Assembly: GCF_020554845.1 (NCBI RefSeq)
Contig: NZ_JAJCIA010000042.1
Location: 1 to 29,807, forward strand
Reading direction: 5' to 3'
Length of the DNA: 29,807 nt
Source: Blautia faecis
GTDB taxonomy: Bacteria > Bacillota > Clostridia > Lachnospirales > Lachnospiraceae
The notes under the pieces are model-generated. The model made no database searches. It saw only the letters and a list, made by a program, of their open reading frames with translations, and had not been told where the DNA came from. Shown one piece after another: positions 23,403 to 29,807 of the stretch; position 1 is the first letter of the stretch, and each line of letters starts with the position of its first letter. Position numbers and translations under genes: made by a program.

Positions 23403-25493
23403 TTATTCATCAGCAGCGTCAACCTTACTTGCCCTTGCTTCGATCTCTTTCTGCTGGATATCACCAGGAGCCTGCTCATAGCGGGCAAACTCGTAGGAGA
23501 AGTCACCACTTCCACCAGTCATGGAACGAAGATCTGTGGAATATCCATAAATCTCAAGAAGAGGAACGTCAGCTTCAATAATGGTATTTCCGTTATGATC
23601 CGGATTCATTCCAAGAACACGGCCGCGGCGCTTATTCAGATCGCCCATAACGTCACCTGTATATTTATCCGGAACTGTAACCTTCATGGAAACGATTGGC
23701 TCTAACAGTACCGGAGAAGCATCCATGAAGCCTTTCTTGAATGCAAGGATGGTAGCCATCTTAAACGCCATCTCTGAGGAATCTACCGGATGATAAGATC
23801 CATCATAAAGAGTAGCCTTTACACCAACTACCGGATATGCTGCAAGAGGTCCTTTCTGAACACATTCCTGAAGGCCCTTCTCGACTGCCGGGAAGTAGTT
23901 CTTCGGAACTGCACCACCAACAACAACCTGCTCAAATACGTATGGAGTCTCCATATCGCCAGACGGCTCAAAACGCATCTTAACATGTCCATACTGTCCA
24001 TGTCCGCCGGACTGTTTCTTATGTTTGCCTTCTACGTCAGAATTCTTGCGGATGGTCTCACGGAATGGAACCTTCGGTTTGGAAAGCTCTACATCAACTT
24101 TATAACGCTCTTTCAGCATGCTGACAATAACATCAAGATGCTGATCGCCCATACCATAGATCAGACTCTGACGGTTAGCACCATCGTTCTCAACACGAAC
24201 AGTCCTGTCTTCGCTCATGATCTTGGCAAGAGCCTGGGAAATCTTATCCTCATCGCCCTTGTTCACAGCCTTAAATCTCTTATAGGTATAAGGTGTGGAA
24301 AGAATTGCTTTCGGATAAAGAACCGGATTCGCCTTGGTGGCAAGGCTGTCACCAGTCTGAACACTGACTAATTTGGCAATTGCACCGATATCACCTGCAT
24401 GGAGCTCTGGAACTTCGATAGGCTTGGAACCCTGAAGAACATATAATTTGTTAAGACGCTCTTCTGTGCCTTTCTCAACATTGAGAAGGGTATCATCAGA
24501 TTTGATAACACCGGAGCAAACCTTGATCAGGGAATACTTGCCAAGGAATGGATCCACGATGGATTTCCATACATATGCAGATTTTGCTTTGGCGAAATCG
24601 TAATTTGCTTCAAAAATCTCGTTGGTCTTCTGGGAAATACCGTTGCAGGAACGTTTGTCCGGGCTTGGGAAATATCCGCAGATGTCGTCCAGAAGGTTGG
24701 ATACGCCGCGAAGATTGATCGGGGATCCCATGCATACCGGAACAATGCTTGCATCCTGTACATTGGCGGCAAGTGCTGCGGAAACTTCTGTAACGGAGAA
24801 CTCGTCTCCCTCAAAATAACGATCCATGAATTCCTCGCTGGTCTCTGCTACAGATTCCATCAGGATATCATGATACTTCTCAAGGTACTCATCCAGATAA
24901 GAAGGAATCTCGCACTCTTCCTTCTGTCCCTTGTCGATATATTTTCTTCCGGCCTGCTTCACAACGTTAACATATCCCACGAACTTGCCATCCTCACGGA
25001 TCGGGAAATGCAGCGGGGCAATCTTCTTGCCATAAAGCTCGGTAAGCTGATCTACTACCTTACGGTAACTTACATCGTCCACGTCCATATCGGTAACGAA
25101 AATCATTCGCGGAAGTTTATACTTCTCGCAGAGATTCCATGCCTTCTGGGTACCAACCTGTACCCCTGCCTTACCTGATACTACGATGATTGCTGCGTCT
25201 GCAGCGCTGACAGCTTCCTCAACTTCTCCTACGAAGTCAAAATATCCGGGAGTGTCCAGAATGTTTACCTTGTTCTTCTGCCACGGGACCGGAATCAGAG
25301 ATGTAGTGATAGAGAAATGTCGTTTGATTTCTTCTTTATCATAATCACTGACTGTATTGCCATCTTCTACACGGCCTAAACGGTTGGTCAAGCCGGCAAG
25401 ATATGCCATTGCTTCTGCCAGAGTTGTCTTTCCAGCACCGCCGTGTCCTAACAGCACTACATTTCTGATTCGGTCAGTTCTAAAAACGTCCAT
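23403..25493 (-). CDS. EF-G-like GTPase (EF-G2/FusA2 type)
   Basis: This 696-aa translational GTPase has full EF-G length and domain order: G domain (1-270), domain 2 (about 290-375), then domains III-V (about 385-680). The G1 motif is GHGGAGKTT (16-24) and G3 is DTPGYFDF (80-87). The catalytic His of canonical EF-G (DTPGHVDF) is Tyr84 here, as remembered for the Thermus EF-G-2 subfamily. G4, normally NKxD, reads TDMD (134-137), so both guanine-contacting N and K are missing. Domain IV has GGHGQYGHVKMRFEP. The ordinary EF-G (fusA in the str operon) is not in the window, so this is probably the second EF-G-like factor; whether it translocates ribosomes is unknown. It has its own promoter and terminator and GGGAGG upstream. 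Confidence 0.93.
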   Translation of the reverse strand: MDVFRTDRIRNVVLLGHGGAGKTTLAEAMAYLAGLTNRLGRVEDGNTVSDYDKEEIKRHFSITTSLIPVPWQKNKVNILDTPGYFDFVGEVEEAVSAADAAIIVVSGKAGVQVGTQKAWNLCEKYKLPRMIFVTDMDVDDVSYRKVVDQLTELYGKKIAPLHFPIREDGKFVGYVNVVKQAGRKYIDKGQKEECEIPSYLDEYLEKYHDILMESVAETSEEFMDRYFEGDEFSVTEVSAALAANVQDASIVPVCMGSPINLRGVSNLLDDICGYFPSPDKRSCNGISQKTNEIFEANYDFAKAKSAYVWKSIVDPFLGKYSLIKVCSGVIKSDDTLLNVEKGTEERLNKLYVLQGSKPIEVPELHAGDIGAIAKLVSVQTGDSLATKANPVLYPKAILSTPYTYKRFKAVNKGDEDKISQALAKIMSEDRTVRVENDGANRQSLIYGMGDQHLDVIVSMLKERYKVDVELSKPKVPFRETIRKNSDVEGKHKKQSGGHGQYGHVKMRFEPSGDMETPYVFEQVVVGGAVPKNYFPAVEKGLQECVQKGPLAAYPVVGVKATLYDGSYHPVDSSEMAFKMATILAFKKGFMDASPVLLEPIVSMKVTVPDKYTGDVMGDLNKRRGRVLGMNPDHNGNTIIEADVPLLEIYGYSTDLRSMTGGSGDFSYEFARYEQAPGDIQQKEIEARASKVDAADE

Positions 25494-25527
25494 ATGTAAT
25501 ACCTCCCTGTTTGTCTAATATGTTCAT

Positions 25528-25556
25528 ATTTTACTAAATATTCAGAAGAATTTCAA
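25528..25556 (-). promoter_or_regulatory. Promoter of EF-G-like gene
   Basis: On the minus strand, TTGAAA (25551-25556) and TAAAAT (25528-25533) are spaced by 17 bp. The leader is about 30 nt with a clear RBS. Confidence 0.75.
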
Positions 25557-25623
25557 GTATTTTCTGGGATTTTGACGGTCTTTTTTCAAAAAAGTTTAGA
25601 TTATTTTGTCATTTCTGTAGGAA

Positions 25624-25652
25624 TTGACAATTTGCGAGGAATCTCGTACAAT
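25624..25652 (+). promoter_or_regulatory. tyrA promoter
   Basis: Consensus TTGACA (25624-25629) and TACAAT (25647-25652) are spaced by 17 bp. It is divergent from the EF-G-like promoter, with about 68 bp between the two -35 boxes. No T-box is seen in the short leader. Confidence 0.85.
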
Positions 25653-25703
25653 ATCATAAGATAATTTTTCACTTTAACGAAGGAAAGGAAACGACATTAT
25701 ATT

Positions 25704-26813
25704 ATGAAGACAATCGGTTTTATCGGTCTCGGTCTGATTGGCGGCTCTATCGCCAAGGCCATCCGGAAGTACCATCCGGATTACCACATTCTGGCCTATA
25801 ACCGCAGTAAGGAAGCACTTGCCTCTGCCATCAGCACCGGCATTATAGATGGTGTCTGTGAGGAAATGAAGGATCCACGCTTTGGATCCTGTGATTATGT
25901 ATTTTTATGTGCTCCGGTAGAGATCAACCTGGAGTGCCTTGCATATCTGAAAGAGATCCGCCAGCCAGGCTGCATTATCACAGACGTGGGAAGTGTAAAG
26001 GGAATCATCCATCAGAAAGTGGATGAGCTGGGAATGACAGACTGCTTTATCGGCGGTCACCCTATGGCCGGTTCTGAGAAAACCGGTTTTGACCATTCCA
26101 ACGAGCGCATTCTGGAAAATGCATACTATATTCTTACCCCTGGCGGGGAAGTGGGACTGGAATATATTTCAGATTTTACAGAGCTGATCAGTTCTCTTGG
26201 TGCTATCCCTATGGTGCTTACAGCTGAAGAACATGATTTTATTACAGCAGGTGTAAGCCATCTGCCCCATATTATTGCTTCCGCCCTTGTAAATCTGGTA
26301 AAAACCCTGGACAACGATGCCGAATACATGAAGACCATCGCAGCAGGCGGTTTCCGCGATATTACAAGGATTGCCTCTTCTTCTCCTGTTATGTGGCAGC
26401 AGATCTGCATGGAAAATCATGAAAACATTTCCAATGTTCTGGACGACTACATCCGCATGCTGATCCAGATCCGCTGTTCTGTAGACAACTGTGCTACAGA
26501 TGGTAAGGAGGCAGATGCTATTTATCAGATGTTTGCAAGCTCCAGGGATTACCGTGATTCCATTGATGTTGTGGATAATGGTCCTATCCGCAAGGCTTAT
26601 GTGCTTTATCTGGATATTGCAGATGAGGCCGGCGGAATCGCTACCATTGCCACCATCCTTGCCATGGACAAGATCAGCATTAAAAACATCGGCATCATCC
26701 ACAACCGCGAATTCGAGCAGGGCGTTCTGAAAATCGAATTTTATGAAGAAGACGCTATGGAACGGGCCATTGCACTTTTGAAAAAGCGCAATTATATTGT
26801 TTATGAGCGATAA
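25704..26813 (+). CDS. tyrA: Prephenate dehydrogenase with ACT domain
   Basis: This 369-aa enzyme oxidatively decarboxylates prephenate to 4-hydroxyphenylpyruvate, the tyrosine branch of aromatic synthesis. The NAD-binding Rossmann start is GFIGLGLIGGSIAKAI (5-20). The prephenate-site region includes DVGSVKG and GGHPMAGSEKTGF, and SHLPHIIASAL. The C-terminal ACT domain (about 298-369) starts AYVLYLDIADEAGGIATI and is typical of feedback regulation by tyrosine. AAAGGAA precedes the ATG. aroA follows after 174 nt on the same strand, and tyrS elsewhere in the window is T-box regulated by tyrosine tRNA. Confidence 0.95.
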   Translation: MKTIGFIGLGLIGGSIAKAIRKYHPDYHILAYNRSKEALASAISTGIIDGVCEEMKDPRFGSCDYVFLCAPVEINLECLAYLKEIRQPGCIITDVGSVKGIIHQKVDELGMTDCFIGGHPMAGSEKTGFDHSNERILENAYYILTPGGEVGLEYISDFTELISSLGAIPMVLTAEEHDFITAGVSHLPHIIASALVNLVKTLDNDAEYMKTIAAGGFRDITRIASSSPVMWQQICMENHENISNVLDDYIRMLIQIRCSVDNCATDGKEADAIYQMFASSRDYRDSIDVVDNGPIRKAYVLYLDIADEAGGIATIATILAMDKISIKNIGIIHNREFEQGVLKIEFYEEDAMERAIALLKKRNYIVYER

Positions 26814-26987
26814 CCTGCGCACCGACAGTTGTTTATTGGATACATTACAATTATTTTTTCAGACAAACTCTGTATCAATACAGCAAATATGAAGTAAACG
26901 CCATATTGACTCGTCTAATTCTTTATAAGCAATATAGTCGATACCTGTTTTTGCTGTATGAAACTTTATATTTAAGGAACGATTATT
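26814..26987 (+). promoter_or_regulatory. tyrA-aroA spacer with long-range hairpin
   Basis: This is 174 bp without a gene. A perfect 10-bp pair (ATACAGCAAA / TTTGCTGTAT, about 26878-26960) encloses an AT-rich segment containing TTGACT and several TATA-like boxes. It may be an internal promoter or leader for aroA. No T-run or known riboswitch motif is visible. Confidence 0.4.
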
Positions 26988-28262
26988 ATGGAAATAAAAA
27001 AACTTACAAATCTCCACGGAGAACTTACAGTTCCAGGCGACAAATCCATCTCCCACCGTGCCGTCATGTTCGGTTCCCTTGCCAAAGGAACCACAAAGAT
27101 CACCCATTTTCTGGAAGGAGCTGACTGCCTTTCCACCATCTCCTGTTTCCGCAAAATGGGCATTGATATTGAGAATAACAGCGGAGAAATCCTGGTTCAT
27201 GGAAAAGGACTCCACGGATTATCTGCCCCTGTTGATATTCTGGATGTCGGAAACAGTGGCACAACTACCCGCCTGATTTCCGGTATTCTTGCAGGACAAA
27301 ATTTTGTATCGGAGCTTACCGGCGATGACTCTATCCAGAGCCGTCCCATGAAACGGATCATGACGCCTCTCCTTTCCATGGGCGCTGATATTGCAAGCAT
27401 AAAGGGAAATAACTGTGTTCCTCTTCGGATCATAGGTCATCCTCTGAAGGCCATTCACTATGATTCCCCAGTTGCTTCTGCTCAGGTAAAATCCTGTGTA
27501 CTTCTGGCCGGAATGTATTCTGACGGAATTACCAGTGTCACCGAACCGGTTCTTTCCAGGAACCATACAGAAATCATGTTGAACTACTTTGGAGCTCAGG
27601 TAACTTCTGAGGGAACTACCGCTTCCATTGCTCCGGAACCATCTCTTTTTGCCAGAGAAATTACAGTACCTGGGGATATTTCTTCTGCTGCTTATTTCAT
27701 CGCTGCCGGACTTCTGGTGCCAGGCAGTGAGATTCTTCTGAAGAATGTGGGAATCAATCCCACAAGAGACGGACTGCTCCGTGTGTGCAAGGATATGGGA
27801 GCTGACATTACGCTCTTAAATGTAAATATGGAAGGAGAGCCTACCGCTGATCTTCTTGTTCGCACCAGTTCTCTTCACGGTACAACAGTGGGCGGGGAAA
27901 TCATTCCGACTCTTATTGACGAGATTCCGATGATTGCAGTTATGGCTGCTTTCGCCGAGGGAACTACTGTGATCAAGGATGCAAAAGAACTTAAAGTAAA
28001 AGAATCAGACCGAATTCTGGTTATGGCAGAGAATCTTTCCCGCATGGGTGCGGACATTACACCTACAGAGGACGGAATGATCATACATGGAGGCAAGCCG
28101 CTTCACGGCGCAGAGATTGATTCTTATCTGGACCACAGAGTGGCTATGTCTTTCGCTGTTGCAGGACTGCTCTGTGATGGACCGCTCTCTATTAAGGGTG
28201 GAGATTGTGTGAAGATTTCTTATCCGGAATTTTATGAGGATCTGTATCGGTTAGGAGAATAA
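26988..28262 (+). CDS. aroA: EPSP synthase (3-phosphoshikimate 1-carboxyvinyltransferase)
   Basis: This 424-aa enzyme joins shikimate-3-phosphate and PEP in the sixth step of chorismate synthesis. The motifs in order are PGDKSISHRAVMFGSLAKGT (17-36), VGNSGTTTRLISGIL (87-101), SRPMKRIM, ISSAAYFIAAG, NPTRDGLL, IPTLIDEIPMIAV, KVKESDRI and DHRVAMSFAVAGL. These are complete for the family. The start has AAGGAACG upstream, and MEIKKLTNLHGELTVPGDKS is a normal N-terminus. It probably shares transcription with tyrA. A long terminator follows. Confidence 0.96.
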   Translation: MEIKKLTNLHGELTVPGDKSISHRAVMFGSLAKGTTKITHFLEGADCLSTISCFRKMGIDIENNSGEILVHGKGLHGLSAPVDILDVGNSGTTTRLISGILAGQNFVSELTGDDSIQSRPMKRIMTPLLSMGADIASIKGNNCVPLRIIGHPLKAIHYDSPVASAQVKSCVLLAGMYSDGITSVTEPVLSRNHTEIMLNYFGAQVTSEGTTASIAPEPSLFAREITVPGDISSAAYFIAAGLLVPGSEILLKNVGINPTRDGLLRVCKDMGADITLLNVNMEGEPTADLLVRTSSLHGTTVGGEIIPTLIDEIPMIAVMAAFAEGTTVIKDAKELKVKESDRILVMAENLSRMGADITPTEDGMIIHGGKPLHGAEIDSYLDHRVAMSFAVAGLLCDGPLSIKGGDCVKISYPEFYEDLYRLGE

Positions 28263-28270
28263 TCTGAACC

Positions 28271-28353
28271 GCAGGAACTTAAATGAGAACATTTTTCGTT
28301 ACTGTGAACGGAGTGAGCAATAACCATTTTTCCATTTAGGTTCCTGTTTTTTT
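28271..28353 (+). terminator. aroA terminator with nested palindrome
   Basis: The outer stem is AGGAACTTAAATG / CATTTAGGTTCCT, followed by a T7 run. Its loop contains a GTTACTG-family palindrome (28298-28324, GTTACTGTGAACG...GAGCAATAAC). The nested structure means a repeat has become part of the terminator. Confidence 0.85.
28298..28324. repeat. GTTACTG palindrome inside aroA terminator
   Basis: GTTACTGTGAACGGAGTGAG followed by CAATAAC is a divergent copy of the family at 7348-7405, 10827-10853 and 18595-18623. Confidence 0.6.
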
Positions 28354-28707
28354 GCCTTTTTAGATGTGCATTCCTATTATTTTATGTTAAATAATAGTCA
28401 ATGTTAGTTTAGTGTAACTGTCATATTTTGCCAGACTATATGCTTGTATTTTCTTTTAAAATATACATATTGCACATTTTACCATGTATTAATTTCTGTG
28501 CAATTTTAAAATTCGTTTTAATCTCATTTCTATATTGATATTTTTTTAACGATTTCGACGAAGTTAAAAAACTTTCCGTTTTCCTCTTTTTTTCTTCAAA
28601 AAAATAACGTATAATCCCACTGTAAGTTGAGGAACACTAAAACAAACAAAGCGAAGGTGAACAGCCCAGACAAAAGAGCGGCTGCCACAAGAAAGGAGCC
28701 AGAAATA
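28354..28707 (+). promoter_or_regulatory. ldhA upstream region
   Basis: This is 354 AT-rich bp without a credible ORF; an in-frame TTG extension of ldhA from 28627 adds 27 unrelated residues and is rejected. A TATAAT (28610-28615) with a poor -35 is the likely -10. An inverted repeat (TTTTTTAAC 28542-28550 / GTTAAAAAA 28563-28571) lies just upstream and is a candidate operator. The leader has a small CAGCC/GGCTG hairpin. Confidence 0.5.
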
Positions 28708-29697
28708 ATGAAAATTTTATTTTACGGAACCAAAAATTATGACGAGCAGTTTTTTGAAAAACTTTTACCTGAATTTCCAGATATTAAGATTAAATTTATT
28801 GAAGCAAATATCCATGAGGAGACCGCTTCTCTTGCAAAAGGTTATGAAGCAATCTGTGCTTTTGTAAATGCAGACCTTGGCGCTCCTGTTATTGAAGAAT
28901 TACATCAGCAGGGTGTAAAACTGATCCTTATGCGCTGCGCTGGTTACAATAACGTGGATCTTAAGACAGCCCACAAATATGGCATGAAAGTTCTGCGTGT
29001 ACCAGGTTACTCTCCCGAGGCTGTTGCAGAGCACGCAATGGCGCTGGCGCTTACAGCTAACCGTCACACTCACAAGGCTTACATCAAATGCCGTGAGAAC
29101 AACTTTACTTTAAGCGGTCTTATGGGCGTGAACCTTTACAAGAAAACAGCTGGTATTATCGGTACTGGTAAAATTGGTCAGGCTATGGCAAGAATCTGCA
29201 AGGGATTTGGAATGCGGGTCATTGCATATGATCTTTTCCCAAACAAGAATCTTGACTTCCTGGAATACGTTTCTCTTGATGAGTTGCTGGCTACCAGTGA
29301 TCTGATCAGCCTGCACTGCCCGCTTACTGACGAAACCAAACATATTATCAACGAAAAGACAATTGCCCAGATGAAGGATGGAGTTATCCTTGTAAACACT
29401 TCCCGTGGCGGTCTTATCAAGACGGAGGATCTGATTTCCGGTATCCGCGACCACAAGTTCTTCGCAGTTGGTCTGGATGTTTATGAGGAGGAATCTGATT
29501 ACGTATTCGAGGATCTGTCTGAGAGCATCATGCAGACTTCCTTGATCCAGAGGCTTCTCTCCTTCCCGAACGTAACCATGACCTCCCATCAGGGATTCTT
29601 TACAGAAGAAGCACTCACCAATATTGCAGAGACAACTATGGAGAATGCGCAGGCTTATATCAATGGAGATGAGCTGAAGAACGAGGTTCTCTCATAA
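28708..29697 (+). CDS. ldhA: D-lactate dehydrogenase (2-hydroxyacid dehydrogenase)
   Basis: This 329-aa enzyme reduces pyruvate to D-lactate with NADH. The length equals E. coli LdhA, and the sequence is recognisably collinear with it: RCAGYNNVDL near the active site, RVPGYSPEAVAEHA, the Rossmann GIIGTGKIGQAMARICKGFG, SLHCPLTDETKHIIN, VNTSRGGLI, LDVYEEE, and the catalytic His in SHQGFFTEEAL. The Arg/Glu/His catalytic set is complete by motif. The ATG at 28708 has AAAGGAG upstream. It is probably monocistronic, with a terminator at 29719-29757. It is likely a fermentation gene under redox control (inference). Confidence 0.94.
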   Translation: MKILFYGTKNYDEQFFEKLLPEFPDIKIKFIEANIHEETASLAKGYEAICAFVNADLGAPVIEELHQQGVKLILMRCAGYNNVDLKTAHKYGMKVLRVPGYSPEAVAEHAMALALTANRHTHKAYIKCRENNFTLSGLMGVNLYKKTAGIIGTGKIGQAMARICKGFGMRVIAYDLFPNKNLDFLEYVSLDELLATSDLISLHCPLTDETKHIINEKTIAQMKDGVILVNTSRGGLIKTEDLISGIRDHKFFAVGLDVYEEESDYVFEDLSESIMQTSLIQRLLSFPNVTMTSHQGFFTEEALTNIAETTMENAQAYINGDELKNEVLS

Positions 29698-29718
29698 TTC
29701 ATAAATCACTATAGAAAA

Positions 29719-29757
29719 TACGGTGTTTCAATGCATAGGTATTGAAACACCGTTTTG
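29719..29757 (+). terminator. ldhA terminator
   Basis: A perfect 13-bp stem (ACGGTGTTTCAAT / ATTGAAACACCGT) with an 8-nt loop is followed by a short T-run (TTTTG). It overlaps the start of the terminal repeat by 3 nt. Confidence 0.88.
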
Positions 29758-29805
29758 CTATTTAGTGTGTTGAAAGTTGTTCAAGGCGGACGCATTCGGA
29801 CAATG
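29755..29805 (-). repeat. 51-bp terminal repeat, right copy
   Basis: The reverse complement matches 4-54 at 44 of 51 positions without gaps. It contains TTGAAAGTTGTTCAA, a small palindrome, then GGCGGACGCATTCGGACAATG. It follows the ldhA terminator directly, in sense with ldhA. The window ends 2 nt further on. Confidence 0.75.
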
Positions 29806-29807
29806 GT

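Noticed and set aside
28627..28707. N-terminal extension of ldhA (27 residues)
   Set aside because: It starts at TTG without an RBS and overlaps the leader; the family starts at MKILFYGTKNY, where AAAGGAG is correctly placed.
1..29807. Transposon or genomic island bounded by the terminal inverted repeats
   Set aside because: The content is conserved housekeeping genes with no transposase, integrase or cargo-like genes; two diverged copies of a dispersed repeat explain the ends better.

Overview
The window reads as chromosomal core DNA from a low-to-mid GC Firmicute, most likely a gut Lachnospiraceae member of the Blautia/Ruminococcus type. This is inferred from a tyrosine T-box before tyrS, the order yicC-remA-gmk-rpoZ, clostridial-type AlaRS and RqcH, a high-cysteine 'chorion class' small protein, a SleB-type cell wall hydrolase fused to wall-binding repeats, and an LdhA-type D-lactate dehydrogenase. 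I see no rRNA, tRNA, CRISPR array, phage gene or transposase.

Layout. (1) 1-4161, minus strand: cls, a serine beta-lactamase-fold hydrolase, and a NifS-family cysteine desulfurase. (2) 4336-9304, minus strand: rpsU, alaS with its own promoter and a structured leader, and tyrS behind a complete T-box with promoter, UAC specifier, antiterminator and terminator. (3) 9390-12661: a SleB-like wall hydrolase (minus), a 20-cysteine membrane-type mini-protein (plus), a 52-codon gene (minus) facing it across a bidirectional terminator, and two small helical proteins of unknown function (plus). (4) 12686-18393, minus strand: a compact operon yicC-remA-gmk-rpoZ-rimO-pgsA-cinA driven by a near-consensus promoter. 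(5) 18646-22089, plus strand: rqcH, whose promoter overlaps the yicC promoter back to back, and an ABC-F ATPase. (6) 22262-25493, minus strand: a secreted fibronectin-III protein and an EF-G-like GTPase. (7) 25704-29697, plus strand: tyrA with an ACT domain, aroA, and ldhA.

Most genes are housekeeping: translation (rpsU, alaS, tyrS, rimO, rqcH, ABC-F, EF-G-like), transcription (rpoZ), nucleotide and lipid synthesis (gmk, pgsA, cls), Fe-S and thio-metabolism (nifS), aromatic amino acid synthesis (tyrA, aroA) and fermentation (ldhA).

The least explained layer is the small intergenic repeats. There are at least five kinds: a 51-bp repeat in inverted orientation at the two extreme ends of the window; a 76-bp MITE-like palindrome that supplies the stop codon of cls; a GTTACTG palindrome found in leaders and in the aroA terminator; a 165-bp long hairpin inside the yicC operon; and a weaker 42-bp motif. 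I found no convincing new multi-gene system. The repeats and a few small proteins are the best leads.
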